Shown here piece after piece: positions 56,355-64,000 of a stretch of 64,000 bases of DNA (within the stretch, counting starts at the first letter, position 1; each line of letters starts with the position of its first letter). The notes beneath the pieces were generated by a model. It was given only the letters and a program-made list of their open reading frames with translations, was not told the origin of the DNA and did no database searches. This DNA is from Paenibacillus plantarum (GTDB lineage: Bacteria > Bacillota > Bacilli > Paenibacillales > NBRC-103111), in NCBI RefSeq assembly GCF_013141695.1, contig NZ_WHNY01000075.1, forward strand, positions 620,001 through 684,000. The letters run 5' to 3'. The translations under genes were made by a program, and so were the position numbers.

Positions 56355-57220
56355 AGGATCAAGCAGAAGGGTTGCGGAATCTGGTTCAAACACAAGGCGA
56401 TAAAGGCACAAGAACAACCAGGATTATTACCGTAACCAGTGGAAAAGGTGGTGTAGGTAAATCCAATTTTACGCTAAACTTCGCTTTATCACTGAAGTCT
56501 TTGGGTTACAAGGTGCTTGTATTCGATGCAGATATTGGACTCGCGAACATTGATGTATTAATGGGTGTATCTTCAACGTATAGTCTATATCACTTGCTAA
56601 AGAAGGATAAGACGATTTGGGAAATCATCCAAAAGGGATCGAATGATTTGGAGTTCATCGCGGGTGGATCTGGTTTTAATGACCTACTGCGATTAACGGA
56701 AGAAGAATTAGATTATTTTGCGGAACAAGTTATGCAATTAAATGGCTATGTGGATTTTATCATTTTCGATACAGGTGCAGGCTTATCCAAAGAAACGCTA
56801 AAATTCATACTTGCGGCTGAAGAAGCCATCGTAGTTACGACTCCTGAACCGACATCCATTACAGATGCCTATGCCATAATTAAAATGGTGAATTCAATGG
56901 GCCACGACGTTTCATTTAAACTAGTTATTAATCGTGTTACAGATGCGCGAGAAGGCAAGCAGACAGCGGACAAAATTTCATTAGTAGCTAAACAATTTCT
57001 GAATATTCATATTCCAACCTTAGGGTTTGTTGATGACGATCCGGTTGTTTCTAAAGCAGTGAAAAGGCAAATTCCTTTCTCAATCGCATTTCCGTATTCT
57101 ACGGCAACTAAGAGCATCAAAACACTTACCGACAATTATATTAAGGGGTATCGTGTTATTGAAACGCCTTCAACGGGTGTCAAGAGCTTTTTAAATAAAA
57201 TGTTGAAACTTTTGAAATAG
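56351..57220 (+). CDS. flhG: MinD-like ATPase FlhG (YlxH)
   Basis: 289 aa ParA/MinD ATPase with deviant Walker A SGKGGVGKSN (Lys37), DADIGLANIDVLMG and FDTGAGLS. N-terminal DQAEGLRNLV matches the FlhF-activating helix. Sets flagellar number and pattern with FlhF. Overlaps flhF by four bases. Confidence 0.97.
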   Translation: MKDQAEGLRNLVQTQGDKGTRTTRIITVTSGKGGVGKSNFTLNFALSLKSLGYKVLVFDADIGLANIDVLMGVSSTYSLYHLLKKDKTIWEIIQKGSNDLEFIAGGSGFNDLLRLTEEELDYFAEQVMQLNGYVDFIIFDTGAGLSKETLKFILAAEEAIVVTTPEPTSITDAYAIIKMVNSMGHDVSFKLVINRVTDAREGKQTADKISLVAKQFLNIHIPTLGFVDDDPVVSKAVKRQIPFSIAFPYSTATKSIKTLTDNYIKGYRVIETPSTGVKSFLNKMLKLLK

Positions 57221-57267
57221 GAATTTTGAAAAACGTGTCGAATAAGCAGATAGAGGGGGGAAGCAGC

Positions 57268-58392
57268 TTGGCAATATATAACATTCTTGTCGTAGATGAC
57301 TCCGTCTTTATGCGAAAAATAGTAAGTGATTTAATTTCAGAGAATCCGCATTTTAAAGTCATTGGTACTGCTAAGAATGGTCAAGATGCAATTGAACAAG
57401 TTAAGCTGCTTCGACCGGATGCTGTCACAATGGATATCGAAATGCCTGTTATGAATGGATTGGATGCGCTTAAACACATCATGGAAGAGCAGCCAACTCC
57501 CGTTATCATGCTGAGCTCCTTAACGCAAGAGGGTGCTTCTGAGACGATTCGAGCATTGGAGTTGGGGGCAGTAGACTTTATTCGAAAGCCATCGGGTTCC
57601 ATCTCTCTGGATTTGTATAAAGTTAAGCTATTGCTGCATGAGAAATTGCTTATGGCAGTACGTTCGAAAATGAGTGTCAACCAACCAGCAAGCGTGCAAT
57701 CACCTGTAGTAAAAGTTAATCCCTTGTCTTTGAGATCTAAGATGTTGAAAGACAATTTGAAACAAACCGATTCGGTTGGTCAGACTATCCCAACTACGAC
57801 ACATTTTAGTCATGTAGTAGCCATAGGGACTTCAACCGGAGGTCCGAGAGCCTTACATCAAGTTATCTCCAATATTCCTGCAGGATTTCCAGCACCAATT
57901 TTAATTGTTCAACATATGCCGCCTAACTTTACCAAATCACTAGCTCAACGTTTGAATGATATTTCTCAAATTAGGGTTGTTGAAGCTGCTGATGGAGAAG
58001 TCCTTCAAACGGCAACAGCTTATGTGGCTCCAGGTGGATGGCATATGGTTATTCACAAAGATTCGAACCGAACGTACAAAATTCGATTAACCAAAGATGA
58101 ACCTGTTTCAGGTCATCGACCCTCAGTAGATGTGATGTTTGAATCCTTACTAAACATGAATGAGTTAAAACGACATGTCGTTTTGATGACAGGAATGGGA
58201 AGTGATGGCGCCAAAGGGATGCTTTCTTTGAAACAATCGGGGGCAACCACAACGATCGCTGAAGCGGAAGAAACTTGTGTCGTATATGGGATGCCAAGAG
58301 CCGCTGTAGAAAATCAAGCTGCAATGCATGTATTACCTCAGCAAGAAATTGCGGTTCGTTTATCTAGGTGTGTACAGAATGAAATGAATTGA
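57268..58392 (+). CDS. cheB: Chemotaxis methylesterase CheB
   Basis: 374 aa. Receiver domain with phosphoacceptor Asp56 (MDIEMPVMNG), a linker (about 140-175), then the methylesterase domain with Ser189 in GTSTGGP, QHMPPNFT, and Asp in GMGSDGAKG. Start judged as TTG 57268, seven bases after GAGGGGGG; a TTG at 57226 opens the frame earlier without a binding site. Confidence 0.95.
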   Translation: MAIYNILVVDDSVFMRKIVSDLISENPHFKVIGTAKNGQDAIEQVKLLRPDAVTMDIEMPVMNGLDALKHIMEEQPTPVIMLSSLTQEGASETIRALELGAVDFIRKPSGSISLDLYKVKLLLHEKLLMAVRSKMSVNQPASVQSPVVKVNPLSLRSKMLKDNLKQTDSVGQTIPTTTHFSHVVAIGTSTGGPRALHQVISNIPAGFPAPILIVQHMPPNFTKSLAQRLNDISQIRVVEAADGEVLQTATAYVAPGGWHMVIHKDSNRTYKIRLTKDEPVSGHRPSVDVMFESLLNMNELKRHVVLMTGMGSDGAKGMLSLKQSGATTTIAEAEETCVVYGMPRAAVENQAAMHVLPQQEIAVRLSRCVQNEMN

Positions 58393-58436
58393 AGCAAACA
58401 AGGGGTACTGGATGATTCTATCGGAGGTGTGTGGTA

Positions 58437-60506
58437 GTGGAACTTAGTCAATATTTATCGATGTTTATCGATGAATCCAAAGAGCATTTGCAATCATTGA
58501 ATGAAAATCTTCTTAATTTAGAAAGTAATCCGAAAGATATAAGTATTGTACATAACATTTTTCGTTCAGCACATACGTTAAAAGGGATGTCTGCAACAAT
58601 GGGGTTTGAGGACATCGCAGCGCTTACACATGACATGGAAAATGTGCTTGACCTTGTCCGTAATAGTAAACTTGATATGGATCCTTACATATTTGATTGT
58701 ATTTTTAAAAGCTTGGATTCCTTAGAATCCATGGTTGAAGATATCATTCAAGGTGGGACAGGTAAAGCGGATGTAAGTCCAATTGTTGCCTCTCTTAGAT
58801 CCATCGTGACAGGCGACTACAAAAAAGGCCCGTCTGTTACAACTACAGTTGCAGTAAAAGAACCAGCTAAAGGCATTGAAGTGGATGAGTTTCAATACTC
58901 TATTCTTCAACAGTCGATCGATTCAGGCTTTCTAGTTTTCTATATCGAAGTTAGTGTCAATGAAAACTGTGTCTTAAAAGCTGCACGTGCTTACATGGTA
59001 TTCGATGCGATGGAAAGAATGGGCGAAATTATTAAGTCGACGCCTTCCGTGCAAGAAATTGAGCAAGAGAAGTTTGATCGATCGTTCTCATTGTACTTTA
59101 TCTCCAAAGTTGATCAAGCAACGCTTGAGAAAGAAATTTTAAATGTTTCTGAAATTGCTTCAGCTGTTATTATAACCGTTGATACAGAATCTCTTGCAGA
59201 ATTATCCCGACCGATTGCAGAGATTGAAACAGCTCGTCAACAAATCGCTGCTGCTGTTGCTACTACAGTGCCTACAATTGAAGTAGCTGCACCCAAAGCA
59301 GAACCAGCTGTGAATCCAGGTGCTGCTAAACCAGCCGCAGGTGGAGCACCAATTGCAAGCCGAACGATTCGTGTAGATATTGAGCGTTTAGATACACTTA
59401 TGAATTTATTCAGTGAACTGTTGATCGATCGTGTTCGACTCGAGCAATTAGCGAGTGAAGTGAAACGGAATGATTTGACCGAGACCGTAGAACATATGTC
59501 CCGTGTTAGCAGTGATTTGCAAAATATCGTTCTGAAGCTCCGCATGGTTCCTGTAGATTCGGTATTCAATCGATTCCCACGCATGATCAGAGATCTTGCT
59601 AAATCTTTAGACAAAAAAGTAGATCTAGTGATTACAGGTGCTGATACTGAATTAGATCGAACTGTTATTGATGAAATCGGTGATCCGTTAGTCCATTTAT
59701 TGCGAAATGCTGTGGATCACGGAATTGAATCGATCAGTGAGCGTTTAGCCGTTGGTAAACCAGAACAAGGTACGATCCAACTTCGCGCATTCCACAGCGG
59801 GAATCATGTTTTTATTGAAATCGAAGAAGACGGTAAAGGGATTTATCGAGATAGAGTTTTGAAAACTGCTTTGAAAAATGGTCTCGTTACAGCAGAACAA
59901 GCAACTAAATTAACAGATCATGAAGTGTATAACTTGCTCTTCGCATCAGGATTTAGTACGGCGGAGAAAATTTCAGATATATCTGGTCGTGGTGTAGGCT
60001 TAGATGTCGTGAAGACAAAGATTCAGATGCTTGGCGGACATGTTCAAGTAGATTCTAAACCAGGCTTTGGAAGTAAGTTTTCCGTTCAGTTGCCATTGAC
60101 ACTTTCCATCATCTCGGCGATGTTAGTACGTTTGGGCAGTGAGAAATATGCGATTCCATTATCCTCCATTGTGGAAACGTCAGCCATTCAGAAGTCGCAA
60201 ATCCGCAACATCCAAGGTACTAAGATGATTGATTATCGCAAAACGGTTATCCCATTATTGTCCCTGAGCACTTTATTTCAAGTTCCTGATTATAACGAGG
60301 ATTTGGAAGAAGAAACAGAAATTGTTGTTGTTCGTAAAGGCGATAAGCAAGTAGCACTTATGGTGGACGAATTTATTGGTCAACAAGAAATCGTGTTAAA
60401 AACACTTGGTAAATATTTAACTGGGATTTTCGCAATTTCAGGAGCAACCATTCTGGGTGATGGACAAGTTGCTTTGATCATTGATCCTAATGCATTGATT
60501 AAATAA
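58437..60506 (+). CDS. cheA: Chemotaxis histidine kinase CheA
   Basis: 689 aa. HPt domain with phosphorylated His46 (FRSAHTLKGMS), a CheY-binding P2 region (about 150-255), Ala/Pro linker, P3 dimer helix, HATPase domain (LRNAVDHGIES, DDGKGI-like EEDGKGIYR, GRGVGLDVVKTKI) and CheW-like P5. GTG 58437 has GGAGGTG at 7-8 bases; a GTG at 58431 is too close. Confidence 0.97.
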   Translation: MELSQYLSMFIDESKEHLQSLNENLLNLESNPKDISIVHNIFRSAHTLKGMSATMGFEDIAALTHDMENVLDLVRNSKLDMDPYIFDCIFKSLDSLESMVEDIIQGGTGKADVSPIVASLRSIVTGDYKKGPSVTTTVAVKEPAKGIEVDEFQYSILQQSIDSGFLVFYIEVSVNENCVLKAARAYMVFDAMERMGEIIKSTPSVQEIEQEKFDRSFSLYFISKVDQATLEKEILNVSEIASAVIITVDTESLAELSRPIAEIETARQQIAAAVATTVPTIEVAAPKAEPAVNPGAAKPAAGGAPIASRTIRVDIERLDTLMNLFSELLIDRVRLEQLASEVKRNDLTETVEHMSRVSSDLQNIVLKLRMVPVDSVFNRFPRMIRDLAKSLDKKVDLVITGADTELDRTVIDEIGDPLVHLLRNAVDHGIESISERLAVGKPEQGTIQLRAFHSGNHVFIEIEEDGKGIYRDRVLKTALKNGLVTAEQATKLTDHEVYNLLFASGFSTAEKISDISGRGVGLDVVKTKIQMLGGHVQVDSKPGFGSKFSVQLPLTLSIISAMLVRLGSEKYAIPLSSIVETSAIQKSQIRNIQGTKMIDYRKTVIPLLSLSTLFQVPDYNEDLEEETEIVVVRKGDKQVALMVDEFIGQQEIVLKTLGKYLTGIFAISGATILGDGQVALIIDPNALIK

Positions 60507-60540
60507 ACCATATTCGTTTAATGCTGATGCTTACGAAGTC

Positions 60541-60558
60541 AGTTTTCTAACGAAAACT
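60541..60558 (+). other. Hairpin just before the cheW ribosome binding site
   Basis: AGTTTTC / GAAAACT, perfect 7-base stem with TAAC loop, ending two bases before AAGGAGG. Could tune cheW translation or mRNA decay after cheA. Confidence 0.55.
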
Positions 60559-60575
60559 TTAAGGAGGATTTGACA

Positions 60576-61037
60576 ATGGGAGAAGAAAAGAAAGTAATTG
60601 TCTTCGCACTAGGATCGGAAGAGTATGGTGTAGAAGTAGAAAAGGTTAGAACGATCGAAAGAATGCAACCAATGACACGCGTACCTAAAGCGCCAGAATT
60701 TATTAAAGGTGTTATTAATTTGCGTGGTATTGTAATCCCAATTATTGATCTACGCGCTAGATTTGGACTTGAAGAAGTAGCAAGTACGGATGCAACTCGT
60801 ATTATTATCGTTTCTGCGGCTGAATTTGAAGTAGGTTTGATTGTCGACTCGGCTAATGATGTTATTGATGTCGATACAGATAATATCAACACACCACCAG
60901 AAGTAGTTGGTGGCATTAAAGCGAAATACTTGGATGGAATCGCTCGTGTAGGCGAGAGTCGATTATTAGTTCTTCTAAACCTAGAGCAAGTTTTGAATCG
61001 TAGTGAAATTCAGCAGCTTGAAAGATTTGAGGAATAG
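60576..61037 (+). CDS. cheW: Chemotaxis coupling protein CheW
   Basis: 153 aa. Couples receptors to CheA. EYGVEVEKVRTIERMQPMTRVPKAPEFIKGVINLRGIVIPIIDLR spans about 17-61. ATG 60576 is set by AAGGAGG; a TTG at 60570 is nearer the site and less likely. Confidence 0.97.
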   Translation: MGEEKKVIVFALGSEEYGVEVEKVRTIERMQPMTRVPKAPEFIKGVINLRGIVIPIIDLRARFGLEEVASTDATRIIIVSAAEFEVGLIVDSANDVIDVDTDNINTPPEVVGGIKAKYLDGIARVGESRLLVLLNLEQVLNRSEIQQLERFEE

Positions 61038-61040
61038 CTT

Positions 61041-61661
61041 GTGGACGTTTTTAGCCAATTACAAGATTTTCAATTAGATGTGCTTAAGGAAGTAGGTAAT
61101 ATTGGCGCAGGGCACGCAGCGACTGCGCTTTCTACCTTACTGGATAAGCCGATCGATATGTTGGTTCCAAAAGTAAGAATGTTGCCTTTCGAAGAAATTT
61201 GCGAAAGTGTTGGCGGGGCTGAGACAGTCGTACTTGCCATCTTCTTACGTGTTGAAGGGGATGCCCCGGGAAATATGTTTTTCATTCTTGATTTGGATGC
61301 TGCCAAAAACATGCTTCATGATTTGGTTGGTTTATCCTTAACGTCTCATGAAGAGTATTCAGAGTTAGAATTATCAGCACTGAATGAAATTGGAAACATA
61401 CTTGCCGGTTCTTATTTATCCTCGCTTGCTGATTTTACGAATTTAAATATGCAGCCGACGGTTCCAGCGCTGGCGATCGACATGGCTGGTGCAATTTTAA
61501 GCTATGGTTTATTGCAATTTGGTCAAATGGGAGACCAGGCTCTTCTCATTGATACTAAATTTTTGGAAGGGGAGAATGAAGTGCAAGGGCACTTTTTCTT
61601 AATCCCTGATCCGGAATCGTTTGGTAAAATCTTTTCGGCATTAGGGGTAGTCTCTCCATGA
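61041..61661 (+). CDS. cheC: CheY-P phosphatase CheC
   Basis: 206 aa with two active sites of the E-x2-N type: Glu17/Asn20 (KEVGNIGAGHAATALS) and Glu116/Asn119 (NEIGNILAGSYLSSL). Works with CheD. GTG start three bases after cheW, with TTGAGGAATAG upstream. Stop overlaps cheD by four bases. Confidence 0.97.
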   Translation: MDVFSQLQDFQLDVLKEVGNIGAGHAATALSTLLDKPIDMLVPKVRMLPFEEICESVGGAETVVLAIFLRVEGDAPGNMFFILDLDAAKNMLHDLVGLSLTSHEEYSELELSALNEIGNILAGSYLSSLADFTNLNMQPTVPALAIDMAGAILSYGLLQFGQMGDQALLIDTKFLEGENEVQGHFFLIPDPESFGKIFSALGVVSP

Positions 61662-62152
61662 CGCTAGAAAACTTAATTAAAGTAGGTATGGCTGACTTGA
61701 ATGTTGCTCATCAAATTGGCGTTTTGAAGACAACGGGATTAGGTTCATGTGTAGGTGTTACCCTATACGACAGCCGATCAAAAGTAGCAGGAATGGCTCA
61801 TGTCATGCTGCCTTCATCTGAAATAGCGCGAGAAGGTTCATTGAATATAGCGAAGTACGCAGATACGGCTATTCCGGAGCTAATTTCGAGAATGGAAAAG
61901 CTAGGGGCTAATATAAGTAAGCTTGAAGCCAAGCTGGCTGGTGGTGCTCAAATGTTTGCATTTGCCGGAAATAATGATACGATGAGAATTGGACCGAGGA
62001 ATGTAGAATCTTGTAAAGAAATGTTGAATCGTTACAAGATTCCTATTCTGGCAGAGGATACAGGAGCTAATTATGGCCGCACGATTGAGTTTTTTAGTGC
62101 GACAGGGATCCTTCAGATACGTAGTGTTCAATTAGGAGTAAAGGAAATTTAA
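61658..62152 (+). CDS. cheD: Chemoreceptor glutamine deamidase CheD
   Basis: 164 aa. Cys31 (LGSCVGVTLYD) and His48 (GMAHVMLP) form the catalytic pair. Deamidates receptors and stimulates CheC. Its last base is the first base of the next start codon. Confidence 0.97.
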   Translation: MTLENLIKVGMADLNVAHQIGVLKTTGLGSCVGVTLYDSRSKVAGMAHVMLPSSEIAREGSLNIAKYADTAIPELISRMEKLGANISKLEAKLAGGAQMFAFAGNNDTMRIGPRNVESCKEMLNRYKIPILAEDTGANYGRTIEFFSATGILQIRSVQLGVKEI

Positions 62153-62583
62153 TGATGATTGGTACTATTCGAATTAATCTCATCGTAGCTCTGTTAGCTG
62201 GAATTTTTACGTTTGCCTTATCGATAGGCAATAATTTATTCTTGTCATCCTGTATCAAAGCAGGATACAGCTTTCTCATTTTATTCGTTGTCACATTTGG
62301 ATTTAGATGGGTCTTAGGGTTATTAATTGGACCTGTTTCTTCATTAGAGGATTCATTACTTGAGAACTCCTCATCCGGGGTTGGTCAGAACTTAGATCTA
62401 AGCACACCCGATGAGGATGAAGAAACACGCCAGTTAATGAAGTCGAACCTCACGAATCAGACAAAAGATGCACAATCTAATGATATGCAATTTTCACCAT
62501 TGAATCCACCTAAGCTAGTCACCAAGAATAATTTGGACCCTGAACAACTGGCGGGTGCCTTGAGGCGAATGTCTGAAGATTAA
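62152..62583 (+). CDS. Unrecognised membrane protein between cheD and sigD
   Basis: 143 aa. Two hydrophobic helices at about 8-28 and 33-58 (ILFVVTFGFRWVLGLL in the second), then an acidic, polar cytoplasm-like tail of about 85 residues (LSTPDEDEETRQLMKSN) ending ALRRMSED. I do not recognise a family. It shares a base with the cheD stop and precedes sigD by 19 bases, so it is cotranscribed with both. B. subtilis has no gene here; its swrB, also a small single-span membrane protein, comes after sigD. A functional link to SwrB is only a guess. Confidence 0.8.
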   Translation: MMIGTIRINLIVALLAGIFTFALSIGNNLFLSSCIKAGYSFLILFVVTFGFRWVLGLLIGPVSSLEDSLLENSSSGVGQNLDLSTPDEDEETRQLMKSNLTNQTKDAQSNDMQFSPLNPPKLVTKNNLDPEQLAGALRRMSED

Positions 62584-62602
62584 GGATGGTGTATCATTAA
62601 TC

Positions 62603-63391
62603 ATGATCGATCAAAAGCAAGTTCAGCTTGCAAATATTGATTTATGGAAACAGTGGAAAGAACAAGGTGTTATTGCAGCTAGACAAGCTCTAATAGAGAA
62701 CTACTTACCATTAGTGGAGTATGTCTCAGGCAGATTAGCCATTGGTCTTCCTAAAAGTGTCTCTAAAGATGACTTATCTAGCTTTGGAGTTATGGGATTA
62801 ATTGATGCTATTGAGAAGTTTGATTATGCAAGAGGCTTACAATTTGAAACGTATGCTTCTTGGAGAATTCGCGGGTCAATTATTGATGGCTTGCGTCAAG
62901 GGGATTGGGTTCCAAGGTCAGTTAGAGAAAAAGCTAAAAAAGTAGAAGACGCTTATCAAAAGCTCGAACAACAATATCTTCGATCCGTTACAGATTCGGA
63001 GATAAGTACTTTTTTACAAATTAGCGAGCAAGATTTTCAACAAATGTTACAGGATATCTCTGTTACGACCATATGTTCGATTGATGACCCCATACGCGAA
63101 GAAGAGTCAGAGACCAGATTGTCCCTTATCGTGGATGAGAAAGCCAAGAACCCAGAATCTCAAGTAAACGAGTTTTATTTGAAAGAATCATTGGCAAAAG
63201 CGATAGATCGCTTGACAGAAAAAGAAAGAACTGTTGTTTCACTATTTTATTTTGAAGAGTTATCATTAAGTGAAATTGCAGAGGTCATGTGTTTATCACC
63301 ATCGCGTATTTCTCAATTGCATTCTAAAGCGATCTTAAGACTTAAAGGTGTACTCGGACGATTTAAAAATCAGCTTTTTCAAGATAATTAA
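62603..63391 (+). CDS. sigD: RNA polymerase sigma factor SigD (FliA family)
   Basis: 262 aa. Flagellar/motility sigma factor. Region 2: DLSSFGVMGLIDAIEKFDYARGLQFETYASWRIRGSIIDGLR across about 54-95; region 4: LTEKERTVVSLFYFEELSLSEIAEVMCLSPSRISQLHSKAILRL near 205-250. Should recognise TAAA-N15-GCCGATAT sites such as those at 20137 and 35187. AAGGATGGTG lies about 12 bases before the ATG, a rather long spacing. Confidence 0.97.
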   Translation: MIDQKQVQLANIDLWKQWKEQGVIAARQALIENYLPLVEYVSGRLAIGLPKSVSKDDLSSFGVMGLIDAIEKFDYARGLQFETYASWRIRGSIIDGLRQGDWVPRSVREKAKKVEDAYQKLEQQYLRSVTDSEISTFLQISEQDFQQMLQDISVTTICSIDDPIREEESETRLSLIVDEKAKNPESQVNEFYLKESLAKAIDRLTEKERTVVSLFYFEELSLSEIAEVMCLSPSRISQLHSKAILRLKGVLGRFKNQLFQDN

Positions 63392-63425
63392 ACTTATTCT
63401 GAAAGTATGGAAAGGTGGTATGTCC

Positions 63426-64000
63426 GTGAGCGAAGGGAACATGCCTTTGGATTTCTTCATAAGTATTACAGTGTCAGATGACAAGTTATCTGCTCATTTA
63501 CTTATCAGTAATACTGAAGATACGTTTAAAGTCTCAATTGGGCAATTATTAGATCTGGTTCAAAAAAATCGCATTATTCATGGCGTTAATCAAGTAGTGC
63601 TAGCAGAAATTGCAGCAAATCCTAAATCTTTTTCTCTTAAAAAGACGCTAATTGCCACGGGAACTAAACATGTAGATGGTCAAAATGGATATATTAAATT
63701 ATCTTTTGACTTCGATGACAACGAAAAAAAACCCTTGGAGCTGGAAGACGGCAGGGTCAATTATAAAGAAGTCGTATCCATTCATAATGTTAGAAAAGGG
63801 CAATTGATTGGTCAACGTTTTTTAGCTACTGTCGGTACACCTGGTCGTGCTGTTACTGGTGAAACGCTTTTTTCAAAATCAGGTAAAGAAGCTAGATTCA
63901 AGGTAGGTAAAAATGTTGTAACGGATGCTGATCAGATGGGGCTATACGCAACGATCGATGGCATGGTGGTCCGTACAGATAGAGATAAAATAAACGTATT
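63426..64000 (+). CDS. DUF342/FapA family protein (partial, cut by window end)
   Basis: The frame is open from ATG 63420 or GTG 63426 to the end of the window (at least 191 aa, C-terminus missing). GTG 63426 is preferred because GGTGG lies 7-8 bases upstream. The late part GTPGRAVTGETLF followed by a GKN...LYATIDGMVV segment is the DUF342 (flagellar assembly protein A) pattern; the first 110 residues are less typical. Members are often next to flagellar and chemotaxis genes. In B. subtilis swrB follows sigD instead. Confidence 0.75.
   Translation, partial: MSEGNMPLDFFISITVSDDKLSAHLLISNTEDTFKVSIGQLLDLVQKNRIIHGVNQVVLAEIAANPKSFSLKKTLIATGTKHVDGQNGYIKLSFDFDDNEKKPLELEDGRVNYKEVVSIHNVRKGQLIGQRFLATVGTPGRAVTGETLFSKSGKEARFKVGKNVVTDADQMGLYATIDGMVVRTDRDKINV

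Noticed and set aside
1-64000. CRISPR arrays, tRNA or rRNA genes, transposons, prophage genes
   Set aside because: No spaced direct repeats, cloverleaf genes, transposase or phage-like proteins were seen; gene order is continuous core genome.

Overview
This 64 kb window is a stretch of a Gram-positive (Firmicutes) chromosome and reads as a member of the Paenibacillaceae. The evidence is the gene order, which matches the Bacillus ylbN-rpmF, fapR-plsX-fab-acpP-rnc-smc-ftsY-ylxM-ffh-rpsP-rimM-trmD-rplS, rbgA-rnhB-sucCD-dprA-topA-trmFO-hslVU-codY and fla/che blocks, together with strong AGGAGG ribosome binding sites, TTGACA/TATAAT promoters and moderate GC. Family level is an inference from gene order and protein style; no 16S or database search was possible. 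Every gene but one (comM) is on the + strand, and there are no rRNA or tRNA genes, insertion sequences, prophage genes or CRISPR arrays.

Layout. 1-2 kb: a SepM/YlbL-type PDZ protease, then YceD-rpmF from their own promoter. 2-8 kb: a fatty acid synthesis cluster (fapR, plsX, fabH, fabD, fabG, acpP, fabF) with a FapR operator at its promoter. 8-17.8 kb: RNase III, SMC, the SRP pathway (ftsY, ylxM, ffh) and a ribosome/tRNA maturation run (rpsP, khpA, rimM, trmD, rplS). 17.8-20.1 kb: signal peptidase I, RbgA, RNase HII. 20.1-22.7 kb: a FliK-like protein and a free-standing FlhB C-terminal domain protein (YlqG/YlqH type) behind what looks like a SigD promoter, then yraN. 22.8-24.8 kb: comM on the - strand and a small zinc-ribbon gene, transcribed divergently from overlapping promoters. 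25-35 kb: sucCD, dprA, topA, trmFO, hslVU, codY. 35.2-64 kb: a complete fla/che operon (basal body, export gate, hook, switch, chemotaxis) ending in sigD and a partial DUF342/FapA-type gene cut by the window end.

How it fits together. FapR senses malonyl-CoA and would set the rate of phospholipid precursor synthesis. CodY sits directly before the flagellar operon, and in Bacillus it represses that operon. SigD at the operon end can feed back on the SigD-like promoter before flgB and on the one before the YlqG/YlqH pair. That pair is the best candidate for an under-described system: a second, FliK/FlhB-like export-switch module 15 kb away from the main operon but apparently in the same regulon.

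Most of the window is ordinary core genome. The points worth a second look are mainly regulatory: SigD-type promoters, nested palindromes at the flgB and acpP promoters, several hairpins inside the fla/che operon, a possible AUC start for FapR, a sharp GC-rich patch inside fabD, the absence of codV/xerC before hslV, and an unrecognised membrane protein between cheD and sigD. No stretch longer than 300 bases lacks a gene.
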